The notes beneath the pieces were generated by a model, which searched no databases, was not told the DNA's origin, and saw only the letters and a program-made list of their open reading frames with translations. A DNA stretch of 53,944 nucleotides from an uncultured Eubacteriales bacterium (GTDB taxonomy: Bacteria; Bacillota; Clostridia; Christensenellales; UMGS416), in contig UQLW01000021.1 in NCBI GenBank assembly GCA_900542005.1, positions 1 through 53,944 of the forward strand. Reading direction: 5' to 3'. Shown here one piece after another: positions 32,984 through 40,489 of this stretch; positions within the stretch are counted from its first letter, which is position 1, and the number at the start of each line of letters is the position of its first letter. Position numbers and translations under genes: made by a program.

Positions 32984-34153
32984 TTATTCCTCCAGCAGGC
33001 TGGTGCGGCTGGACGCCAGGTTCTCCAGCCACTTTTCCGTCAGCACCATAGCCGCGCCGCGGTATGCGTAGCGCAGCCCCTGATAGGTCATCAAAACCTT
33101 CGGCGCATGGGGAGAGACGCCCTGCAGGCGCTCAGCCAGCAGCTGCTGTACCTTATCGGTAAAGTTCTCATCCAGCATACGGACATAGTCGCACTCCAGG
33201 ATGATCTGGTGCGGATCCACCAGCCAGCACAGGCCATAGCACAGCTCGGCCAGATCGACAGCGATCTCATCCAGGGCCGCGGTAATCTTCGACTCGTCGC
33301 TGGCTTTGATCTTCAGCACCTCGGTCAGCCAGTCGCTCTGGTGCTCAATGCCCAGCTTCTGCAAAAAGTGGGGACGGCTCAGCGTGCCGGCGCGCCGCCC
33401 GCCGTCGCCGATCAGCATACGGCTTACCTCACCGGCCATGGAATGGGCGCCCATCAGGATACGGCCGTTTACCAGGAAAGCGCCGCCCACGCCCTCGCCG
33501 ATATACACATAGGCAAGGGTTTTCTCCATCGCGTTCTCCACCATGGACAGGTTCGCCCGGGCCGCATATTTGACATCCTCATCAATGTAGACCATCACCT
33601 CATCTCCCAGGGCCTCGTTGACGAGGGACTTGAGCCGGATCTCGTTCAGCTCCGGAATAAGCTGGGTATAAACCGTGTCCGTATCCACCTGGTAGGGCCC
33701 GGGCACCGATACGCCCACGCCCACCAGCTTCTTCTCATACCCCTTTTCACGGATCTCCTCCGCAACCTTTTCAAGGTAGCGCTGCAGCGACTTTTTGTAG
33801 TCTACTGCGATGTCGGTGGGGATAGGCTGGGCCTCAAAGAGGGCTTTGCCGTTCAGGCCCAGCACCACATGGGAAAACTCCCGCTCCGTCAGATCCAGCA
33901 CCAGCAGGGCATGGGCATCCTGGACCACGTCGACGAGCTCCGCCTTCCGGCCGGCGCCAATCGCACTTTTTTTGCTGCGGACGGCAATGATGTCGTTATT
34001 AATCATATTCTCCACAACGTTGGATACCGTCATGAGGCTCAGGTTTGTGGCCTGGGCCAACCGGCCCCGCGTGGTGGGCCCCTCTTTTACAATCACGTCG
34101 AAAATTTGCTTGAGGTTCTGGGCGCGAATACTCGCCAAGGCAATTTTTTTCAT
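32984..34153 (-). CDS. ROK family transcriptional regulator (NagC/XylR type)
   Basis: The 389-residue protein has an N-terminal winged helix (residues 10-70: NLKQIFDVIVKEGPTTRGRL, NLSLMTVSNVVENMI) and a sugar-kinase-like ROK domain (about 80-375): VGVGVSVPGP, YIGEGVGGAFLVNG, GAHSMAGEVSRM. The usual zinc motif CxCGxxGC after the AGE segment is missing; the sequence there reads GDGGRRAGTLSR. ROK repressors usually sense a sugar or amino-sugar phosphate and control the adjoining catabolic operon. It starts one base after the kinase's stop, so the regulator is encoded within the unit it probably controls. Confidence 0.9.
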   Translation of the reverse strand: MKKIALASIRAQNLKQIFDVIVKEGPTTRGRLAQATNLSLMTVSNVVENMINNDIIAVRSKKSAIGAGRKAELVDVVQDAHALLVLDLTEREFSHVVLGLNGKALFEAQPIPTDIAVDYKKSLQRYLEKVAEEIREKGYEKKLVGVGVSVPGPYQVDTDTVYTQLIPELNEIRLKSLVNEALGDEVMVYIDEDVKYAARANLSMVENAMEKTLAYVYIGEGVGGAFLVNGRILMGAHSMAGEVSRMLIGDGGRRAGTLSRPHFLQKLGIEHQSDWLTEVLKIKASDESKITAALDEIAVDLAELCYGLCWLVDPHQIILECDYVRMLDENFTDKVQQLLAERLQGVSPHAPKVLMTYQGLRYAYRGAAMVLTEKWLENLASSRTSLLEE

Positions 34154-34154
34154 G

Positions 34155-35123
34155 CTACATCCTTTCCTGCAGGCCCTTTGCCGTGGCCCGAAGGTTGGCC
34201 ACCACCTGCTGCGTCAGTTCATTCTTTTTAAGAAAATAATACACAACCGCGCCAATATAGGGCGCAAGCTGTGGGAGACCCACCTTTGCCTGCGGATGAA
34301 TCCGCTGCAGCCGCCGGGTAAAATCCTCCCGGTAGCGCTCGCTGCGCTCAAAAAGGCCGCCAAAGACGCCCACTGCACAGTCGCTTCGGCCGATGGCCCG
34401 CATCAGCCCGTCCGCATAGCCTACAAGAGTATTCAAACTCTCATTAACAATTACATTACAAACCGTGTCGCCCTGGGCGGCGCCCTCCAGCACCTTAGGG
34501 GCGAAAGCCGCCATATCGGCGGGTTTATAATCAGCCGCATAGATACGCCCGATGGCCGACCGGGGATCGGTACAGCCGAAATGCTGCAAAAAGGCCGCCT
34601 CCAGACAGGTATGGGGCCCGACGCCGTCGAAGGCGGCCGCCGCGGCCTCCATCGCCTGGCGGCCCAAGTAAAAGCCGCTGCCCGTATCGCCCAACAGATA
34701 CCCCCAGCCCCCGCGGACATGCTGCGTCCCGCCTGCATCCATACCCACCGCCATGGCGCCGGTGCCCGCGACAACCGCTACGCCAGGCTCGCCCAGGGTG
34801 GCCCCCATCAGGGCCATGAACACATCGGAATGGATCCAGCAGCGTTCCAGGTCAAAGACGCCCTCCATCATCTCGGCGGCCAGCCCGGGCTCCGGCTCGC
34901 CATCCAGGGCTGAATGCCCCAGGCTGAGCGCTTCAATCGGACCGTATTGCCGCTTTACCTCCTCCAGCGCCTGACGCAAGTGGGCTCGAAAGGCCTCCAT
35001 ACCAATGGTATTGAAGTTTAACGCTCCGCCCTGGACGAGGCCCAAAAGGCATCCCTCTTTATTAGACACCGCCAGGGTGGTATGCGTTCCACCACCGTCA
35101 ATACCCACAATAATTCCAGCCAT
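34155..35123 (-). CDS. BadF/BadG/BcrA/BcrD-type sugar kinase (N-acetylglucosamine kinase-like)
   Basis: The 322-residue protein has ASKHA-fold nucleotide-binding motifs: phosphate-1 GIDGGGTHTTLAV, phosphate-2 VVAGTGAMAVG, and GGWGYLLGDTGSGFYLG, a stretch typical of the N-acetylglucosamine-kinase branch rather than the (R)-2-hydroxyglutaryl-CoA activators. The likely reaction is ATP-dependent phosphorylation of an amino sugar, but the sugar is not shown. It is the first gene of the unit, behind promoter 35176-35204. Its ribosome-binding site is weak (GTGAGATGAAC before ATG at 35121-35123). Confidence 0.85.
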   Translation of the reverse strand: MAGIIVGIDGGGTHTTLAVSNKEGCLLGLVQGGALNFNTIGMEAFRAHLRQALEEVKRQYGPIEALSLGHSALDGEPEPGLAAEMMEGVFDLERCWIHSDVFMALMGATLGEPGVAVVAGTGAMAVGMDAGGTQHVRGGWGYLLGDTGSGFYLGRQAMEAAAAAFDGVGPHTCLEAAFLQHFGCTDPRSAIGRIYAADYKPADMAAFAPKVLEGAAQGDTVCNVIVNESLNTLVGYADGLMRAIGRSDCAVGVFGGLFERSERYREDFTRRLQRIHPQAKVGLPQLAPYIGAVVYYFLKKNELTQQVVANLRATAKGLQERM

Positions 35124-35175
35124 ATTTGTTCATCTCACTCAACAGCGTATTTAATATATCTTTCAGAACGTCTAT

Positions 35176-35204
35176 ATAATAAATATTACCTGTAAAAATG
35201 TCAA
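35176..35204 (-). promoter_or_regulatory. Strong promoter of the kinase-ROK-DegT-ceramidase-like operon
   Basis: On the minus strand a perfect TTGACA (35199-35204), 17 bases, TATTAT (35176-35181). The 5' leader is about 45 bases and very AT-rich, where a ROK operator would be expected; no unambiguous palindrome was picked out. Confidence 0.8.
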
Positions 35205-35283
35205 GAGCTATTTTATGAACAAAGGTTAAATTCCTATTTTACATAATGGCATGGTATAATTTCCCATCCCCGCCTGCTAAAAT

Positions 35284-35314
35284 TTTTCCAAAAAACATCT
35301 TCTTTTTTGGAAAA
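35284..35314. repeat. AT-rich 12-bp inverted repeat before the tRNA promoter
   Basis: TTTTCCAAAAAA (35284-35295) and TTTTTTGGAAAA (35303-35314) match perfectly around CATCTTC. It lies 5 bases before the -35 and may act as an UP-like element or protein-binding site; it may instead be an old terminator. Confidence 0.5.
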
Positions 35315-35319
35315 TACAG

Positions 35320-35348
35320 TTGACATGCCTCTACGGGTATGCTATAAT
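35320..35348 (+). promoter_or_regulatory. Perfect consensus promoter of the tRNA pair
   Basis: TTGACA (35320-35325), exactly 17 bases, TATAAT (35343-35348). The first tRNA begins 33 bases after the -10. Confidence 0.92.
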
Positions 35349-35381
35349 TCATTTTGCCTTGAGAACACAGGGCGTCGATAT

Positions 35382-35459
<78 letters not shown>

Positions 35460-35462
35460 TTT

Positions 35463-35539
35463 GGCGGCGTAGCTCAGTTGGCCAGAGCAATCGGTTCATA
35501 CCCGATCGGTCAGCGGTTCGAATCCACTCGCCGCTACCA
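35463..35539 (+). tRNA. Elongator tRNA-Met (anticodon CAT)
   Basis: 77 nt: acceptor GGCGGCG with CGCCGCT and ACCA, D-arm GCTC-AGTTGGCCA-GAGC, anticodon stem ATCGG-TTCATAC-CCGAT (anticodon 35497-35499). The ends match Bacillus-type elongator tRNA-Met; tRNA-Ile2 (lysidine) is the alternative. In the T-stem AGCGG/CCACT the middle pair is C-A, a mismatch. Only three bases separate it from the initiator tRNA, so they are one transcript. Confidence 0.88.
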
Positions 35540-35560
35540 TATTAAGGGACAGACTTTAAT

Positions 35561-35597
35561 ACAAAAACAGCCTTCCAGTTTGGAGGGCTGTTTTTGT
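35561..35597 (+). terminator. Terminator of the tRNA operon
   Basis: ACAAAAACAGCCTTCCA (35561-35577) pairs with 35581-35597 (one G-U pair), loop GTT, with TTTTTGT in the descending arm. Confidence 0.8.
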
Positions 35598-35784
35598 GTC
35601 TATGCCCGTAAAGCCTGATAGCATGGGCCTATCCAGGCTTTTTCTGTTTTCAGCGCATGAACCTACTTCTATGACCGCATTTTAGGCGGCATTGCGCCGT
35701 AAAGGGCTTCTCTACCCAAAAGGTCGGCCGGGAGCAAATCGCTCCGGCCTGCCTTTCTCTTAAATATAGATTTATGAAAAGTCA

Positions 35785-35825
35785 AAAAAAGCTACATTTT
35801 GATCCAATCAAAATGTAGCTTTTTT
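35785..35825. terminator. 19-bp perfect palindromic hairpin in the intergenic region
   Basis: Arms 35785-35803 and 35807-35825 (core GCTACATTTTGAT) around CCA, flanked by GTC/GAC. It is bounded by A and T runs so it could terminate transcription in either direction. The rest of 35598-35927 has no gene I can support. Confidence 0.6.
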
Positions 35826-35927
35826 GACATCTGGCCAGTGCAAAGCATGCCCCTCCCCTTCCAAGCATCTTCTATCACCTGGAATGGGAAGGGTTTTCTT
35901 TGCCCATCAGGGATTGGCCCTATAGAG

Positions 35928-35963
35928 AAAACGCCCTGGCCCCTTGATCCTGGGGCCAGGGCG
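35928..35963 (-). terminator. Terminator of the ABC exporter operon
   Basis: On the minus strand CGCCCTGGCCCC pairs with its complement (35932-35943 / 35952-35963) and is followed by TTTTCTC. Confidence 0.82.
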
Positions 35964-35985
35964 CTCAACCTGCGGTGTGCTCCCG

Positions 35986-37917
35986 TTAATCCAGCTCCAG
36001 CGCACCGGTATACAGCTGATAGTAAGTACCCTTTTGCTTAATGAGATCCTCATGGGTCCCGCGTTCGATGATATGGCCATGGTCCAGAACCATGATGGCA
36101 TTGGCATTGCGAACCGTGGAAAGCCGGTGTGCAATGACAAATACCGTCCGCCCCGCCATCAGGGCGTCCATCCCCCGCTGCACGATGGCTTCGGTCCGCG
36201 TATCAATGGAGCTTGTCGCCTCGTCCATAATCATGACAGGCGGATCGGCTACAGCCGCGCGGGCGATCGCCAGCAGCTGCCGCTGGCCCTGGCTGAGATT
36301 GGCGCCATTGCCCCGCAGCATGGTCTGATAGCCTTCGGGCAGCCGGCGAATAAAGTCGTCGGCGCCAGCCAGCCGTGCGGCGTCAATGCAGGCCTCATCG
36401 CTGGCCTCCAGGTTCCCGTAGCGGATATTCTCCATCACCGTGCCGGTGAAAAGGTTCGTATCCTGCAGCACAATGCCCAGGCTGTGGCGCAGATCCGCCT
36501 TTTTGATCTTTTCAATATTGATCCCGTCGTAGCGGATCTTGCCGTCGCTGATATCATAAAAGCGGTTGATCAGGTTGGTGATCGTGGTCTTTCCCGCGCC
36601 GGTGGACCCGACAAAGGCCACCTTCTGGCCCGGCTTGGCATACAGGGTAATATCGTGCAGCACGGTCTTTTCCGGCGTATAGCCGAAGTTCACATCAAAG
36701 AAGCGGACGTCGCCCTCCATGGGCGTGTAGGTCACGGTACCGTCATGATGCGGGTGCTTCCAGGCCCAGATGTGGGTGCGCTCTTCGCACTCGGTCAGGC
36801 TTCCGTCGTCGTTCACCTTGGCGTTGACCAAGGATACATAGCCCTCGTCGGTTTCCGGCTGCTCATCCAGCAGCGCAAAAATGCGGTGGGCGCCGGCCAG
36901 GCCCATGATGACCATATTCACCTGGTTGGAAACCTGTCCGATCGCGCCGGCGAACTGCTTGGTCATATTCAGGAAGGGCACCACAATGCTGATGCTGAAG
37001 GCCATACCGGAAATGCTGATATTGGGCACGTTGCCCAGCATCAGGGCGCCGCCCACAAGGGCCACCACCACATACATCACATTGCCGATATTGCCCAGCA
37101 GCGGCATCAGGATATTGGCGAAGCGGTTGCCATTGCGGGCGTTGTAGAAGATCTCGCCATTGACCTTGTCGAAGTCGGCCTTAGCGCCCTGTTCATGGCA
37201 GAATACCTTGATAACCTTCTGGCCGGTCATCATTTCCTCCATGAAGGCCTCCGCCTTGGCCAGCGTAACCTGCTGGCGCAGGAAATACTTGGAGGAGCGG
37301 CGGGTCACATAGCGGGCGGAGAACACCATACAGATGACGCCGGCGATCACCACCAGGCCCAGGATCACGCTGTAATACATCATAATGCCGAAAACCGTCA
37401 GCAGGGTCACACCGGAGATCAGCATCTGCGGCAGGCTCTGGCTGATCATCTGCCGCAGCGTGTCCACGTCGTTGGTGTAGTAGCTCATGATATCCCCATG
37501 GCCATGGGTATCGAAATATTTGATGGGCAGATCCTGCATATGGCTGAACATCTTCTCGCGCATCTTTTTCAGGGAGCCCTGCGTAATCACCGCCATCAGC
37601 TGCGTATAAGCATAGCCGGCAAGGAGGCTGATGACATACAGGACGATAAGGATCGCCACCATACCCAGGATCTGGCCGGACACCGACGCCCAGTCCCCGG
37701 TTCTATAGCTGGCGTCTACGATGGCGATGATATTCTGCATGAACACCGCGGGGATCGAGCTGACGATGGCGTTCACAAGGATACAGGCCAGGGCAACCGG
37801 CAGCAGCACCGGATAGAATTCAAACAGGGTGCGCAGCAGCCGGCGCAGCACGCCCTTGGGCGCGCGCTGGCCCCGGGCCGTTGTGGCGGGAGCGGTTTGG
37901 GTCTTATTCTTCGCCAT
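35986..37917 (-). CDS. ABC exporter half-transporter with canonical ATP site
   Basis: The 643-residue protein has six N-terminal membrane helices (about residues 45-330) and a C-terminal ATPase: Walker A VGSTGAGKTT, signature NLSQGQRQL, Walker B VMIMDEATSS with catalytic glutamate, and switch histidine VIAHRLS. An insert of about 50 residues (EERTHIWAWKHPHHDG) precedes the ATPase; this longer linker is usual for the canonical half of heterodimeric exporters (BmrD/TM288 type). Together with the upstream gene it forms an exporter of drugs, lipids or peptides. I prefer ATG at 37917; a GTG nine bases earlier is the alternative. It overlaps the upstream stop by 14 bases. Confidence 0.9.
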   Translation of the reverse strand: MAKNKTQTAPATTARGQRAPKGVLRRLLRTLFEFYPVLLPVALACILVNAIVSSIPAVFMQNIIAIVDASYRTGDWASVSGQILGMVAILIVLYVISLLAGYAYTQLMAVITQGSLKKMREKMFSHMQDLPIKYFDTHGHGDIMSYYTNDVDTLRQMISQSLPQMLISGVTLLTVFGIMMYYSVILGLVVIAGVICMVFSARYVTRRSSKYFLRQQVTLAKAEAFMEEMMTGQKVIKVFCHEQGAKADFDKVNGEIFYNARNGNRFANILMPLLGNIGNVMYVVVALVGGALMLGNVPNISISGMAFSISIVVPFLNMTKQFAGAIGQVSNQVNMVIMGLAGAHRIFALLDEQPETDEGYVSLVNAKVNDDGSLTECEERTHIWAWKHPHHDGTVTYTPMEGDVRFFDVNFGYTPEKTVLHDITLYAKPGQKVAFVGSTGAGKTTITNLINRFYDISDGKIRYDGINIEKIKKADLRHSLGIVLQDTNLFTGTVMENIRYGNLEASDEACIDAARLAGADDFIRRLPEGYQTMLRGNGANLSQGQRQLLAIARAAVADPPVMIMDEATSSIDTRTEAIVQRGMDALMAGRTVFVIAHRLSTVRNANAIMVLDHGHIIERGTHEDLIKQKGTYYQLYTGALELD

Positions 37918-39652
37918 CTTGATCACCTGCCTTATTCTGGGTCGTATAGACTTCGCGGTAGATTTCGCTGGTCTTCATCAGCTCGTCATGGGAACCGATG
38001 GCGCTGATCCGCCCTCCGTCCATCACAACGATACGGTCTGCATCCTGCACAGAGGCCACGCGCTGAGCGATAATAATCTTGGTGGTTTCGGGAATAAACT
38101 CCCGGAAGCCCTGACGGATCAAGGCATCCGTACGGGTATCCACCGCGCTGGTGGAGTCGTCCAGGATCAGCACCTTGGGCTTTTTCATCAGGGCGCGGGC
38201 AATGCACAGGCGCTGCTTCTGCCCGCCGGAGACATTGGAGCCGCCCTGCTCAATCCAGGTGTCGTACTTGTCGGGGAACTGCTGGATAAATTCATCCGCC
38301 TGCGCCAGCTTACATGCCTCCAGCATCTCTTCATCGGTCGCGTTGGGGTTCCCCCAGCGCAGGTTATCCTTGATGGTGCCGCTGAACAGCACGTTCTTTT
38401 GCAGCACCACGGCTACATTGTTGCGCAGCGACTCCAGATCGTACTTGCGCACATCCACGCCGCCCACCCTGACGCAGCCCTCGGTGACGTCATACAGCCG
38501 GGGGATCAGCTGAACCAGCGTCGATTTGGACGATCCGGTGCCGCCCAGCACGCCGATGACCTCGCCGGATTTGATATGCAGATCCACATCGGCCAAGGCC
38601 ATACGCTCCGCCTTCTGGGCATACTTGAAGCTGACGGCGTCAAAGTCGATGGAGCCGTCCTTCACCTCGGTAAGGGCGCCTTCAGGGCTGGTCAGATTGC
38701 TCTTCTCCGACAGCACCTCGACAATGCGCTCGGCCGATTCCATCGACATGGTGATCATCACAAAGACCATGGATACGGTCATAAGGCTCATGAGAATCTG
38801 GAAGCTGTATGTAAGGATGGCGGACATCTGACCTACCGCGATCTCAGCCCCCTGGCTGCTGATCACAGCATAGGAGCCAAAGGACAGCACAAAGGCCATA
38901 CCTGCATACACACAGAACTGCATCATCGGGCTGTTCAGGGCCATGATGCGCTCGGCGCGGGTGAAATCGCTGCAGACATCCTCGGCGGCAGCGGCAAATT
39001 TCTTTTTTTCATAGCGCTCGCGCACATAGCTCTTCACCACGCGCATAGCCTGCACATTCTCCTGGACCGAGTCGTTCAGCGCGTCATACTTGCGGAATAC
39101 CCGGCGGAAAATCGGCGTAGCCGCCCGGATCACCAGCACAAGCCCGACGCTCAAAAGCGGAATGGTTACCAGGAAAATCATAGCGAGACGGCCGCCCATG
39201 GCAAAGCCCATCACAAAGGAAAAGATGAGCATAAGCGGGCCCCGGATGGCAACGCGGATGATCATCATAAAGGACATCTGCACATTCACGACGTCGGTGG
39301 TCATGCGGGTGACCAGGCTGGATACTGAAAATTTGTCGATGTTCTCAAAGGAATAATCCTGGATGCGGTAAAACATATCCCTGCGCAGGTTACGGGCAAA
39401 GCCCGTGGACGCAGTGGCGCAGGTATTGCCCGCCGCAACCCCGAAAACCAGCGACAGAACAGCCATTACCACCAGCTGGACGCCATATCGGACGATCACG
39501 TCCATTCCACAGCCGGCCTGCATCTGGTTCACCAGGTTCGCAATCGTGAACGGAATGATACATTCCAGGATCACTTCCACCGTGACCAGCAGCGGCGTCA
39601 GAATCGCCGCCTTTTTGTACTCGCGGATGCTGCGAGCAAGGGTTTTGATCAT
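37904..39652 (-). CDS. ABC exporter half-transporter with degenerate ATP site
   Basis: The 582-residue protein has six membrane helices (about 15-305) and an ATPase: Walker A LGGTGSSKST, signature NVSGGQKQR. The Walker B is VLILDDSTSA, with aspartate where the catalytic glutamate should be, and the switch residue is glutamine (IIIAQRVAS) instead of histidine. That is the degenerate half of heterodimeric exporters such as TM287/288 and BmrCD. The start at 39650-39652 (MIKTLARS) gives GGAGGA 7 bases upstream; an ATG 9 bases earlier is too close to that site. First gene of the operon. Confidence 0.91.
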   Translation of the reverse strand: MIKTLARSIREYKKAAILTPLLVTVEVILECIIPFTIANLVNQMQAGCGMDVIVRYGVQLVVMAVLSLVFGVAAGNTCATASTGFARNLRRDMFYRIQDYSFENIDKFSVSSLVTRMTTDVVNVQMSFMMIIRVAIRGPLMLIFSFVMGFAMGGRLAMIFLVTIPLLSVGLVLVIRAATPIFRRVFRKYDALNDSVQENVQAMRVVKSYVRERYEKKKFAAAAEDVCSDFTRAERIMALNSPMMQFCVYAGMAFVLSFGSYAVISSQGAEIAVGQMSAILTYSFQILMSLMTVSMVFVMITMSMESAERIVEVLSEKSNLTSPEGALTEVKDGSIDFDAVSFKYAQKAERMALADVDLHIKSGEVIGVLGGTGSSKSTLVQLIPRLYDVTEGCVRVGGVDVRKYDLESLRNNVAVVLQKNVLFSGTIKDNLRWGNPNATDEEMLEACKLAQADEFIQQFPDKYDTWIEQGGSNVSGGQKQRLCIARALMKKPKVLILDDSTSAVDTRTDALIRQGFREFIPETTKIIIAQRVASVQDADRIVVMDGGRISAIGSHDELMKTSEIYREVYTTQNKAGDQDGEE

Positions 39653-39832
39653 ATATGCCATTCCTCCTTTATCCTGATGCTACCATCTGCAAACCGGCCG
39701 GCGCCGGTTTTGCAGGCGCGCTTACCCCTTCCCTGCTGCAAGGCCGCGCCGCCGGGCCGGCCCTGTCCGCCATTCGTCTCCTTCCGGCCGCAGGTTGGCC
39801 TTGTAACGCCGCAATTGTTCGGAAGCAAACAA

Positions 39833-39861
39833 ATTTTAACGCAAGCAGGGAATCCTGTCAA
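39833..39861 (-). promoter_or_regulatory. Promoter of the ABC exporter operon
   Basis: On the minus strand TTGACA (39856-39861), 17 bases, TAAAAT (39833-39838). The leader to the gene is about 180 bases, long enough for attenuation control. The motif TGTC-TAATT-GACA overlaps the -35 and may be an operator. Confidence 0.75.
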
Positions 39862-40036
39862 TTAGACAATTAACCATTTTTTCACCGCTGTAAACTGAAA
39901 TATCATACGAAAATCAAGCATGCAGCATGGAAGATCTATCAATATCGCTTATGAAGCAGCAGCGCCACCCCAAAAAAGGGTTGGCGCTGCCTCAATCTAT
40001 CGAGCCGGCCTGTCTGCGCGGCCGCCTTCTGGGGAT
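39862..40036. other. Intergenic region with one imperfect hairpin
   Basis: GCAGCGCCACCCC (39959-39971) can pair with 39978-39990 around AAAAAA, with one mismatch. No gene is evident in the stretch between the exporter promoter and the small membrane protein's terminator. Confidence 0.4.
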
Positions 40037-40062
40037 CAAAAAGAGACCGCCAAGCGGCCTCT
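40037..40062 (-). terminator. Probable terminator of the glnS-gltX operon
   Basis: On the minus strand AGAGGCCGC-TTG-GCGGTCTCT (rc of 40042-40062) with one wobble pair, followed by TTTTGATC. Confidence 0.65.
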
Positions 40063-40075
40063 TTTCTTTCTTCTC

Positions 40076-40477
40076 TCAGCGCCCCCTGCGCTCCCAGTCA
40101 TAGTCGGGGAATTTTTCCTTCACACCCCGGGGGGATGCGACAGAATAGTCCTTGGGAATATCCTTGGCGTTGGTCACCTGCACCAGGGTCATAAAGCGCT
40201 TTTCATGGCGCGTCCAGACGATCCACAGGCCCCAGGCCGCAAAGAGCGTCAGCACCACAAAGGAGATCAGCATGTTCATCCAGACGCCGCCCATCATATA
40301 CTGGGCGAATTCCGCCTCGGTTTCGGAAAGCATGGCCACCTGGAATATATTGACAGCCGACTTAAAAACCGCCAGGACCATGCCCCACAGCAGGGCCCGC
40401 CAGGTCATATACCGGAACATGCCCTTGCTGCGGATCCGGTTCCACTTTTCGTAAAACTTTTTGTCTTTGGGATTCAT
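40076..40477 (-). CDS. Small two-span membrane protein of unknown function
   Basis: The 133-residue protein has a charged N terminus (MNPKDKKFYEKWNRIRSKG) and two likely membrane helices (about residues 22-47 and 67-90). Its cytoplasmic C-terminal tail ends with EKFPDYDWERRGR. I recognise no family. It starts 12 bases after the gltX stop with AAGGAG upstream, so it is probably cotranscribed with the two tRNA synthetases; no functional link is evident. Confidence 0.7.
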   Translation of the reverse strand: MNPKDKKFYEKWNRIRSKGMFRYMTWRALLWGMVLAVFKSAVNIFQVAMLSETEAEFAQYMMGGVWMNMLISFVVLTLFAAWGLWIVWTRHEKRFMTLVQVTNAKDIPKDYSVASPRGVKEKFPDYDWERRGR

Positions 40478-40489
40478 GCTGCGCTCTCC

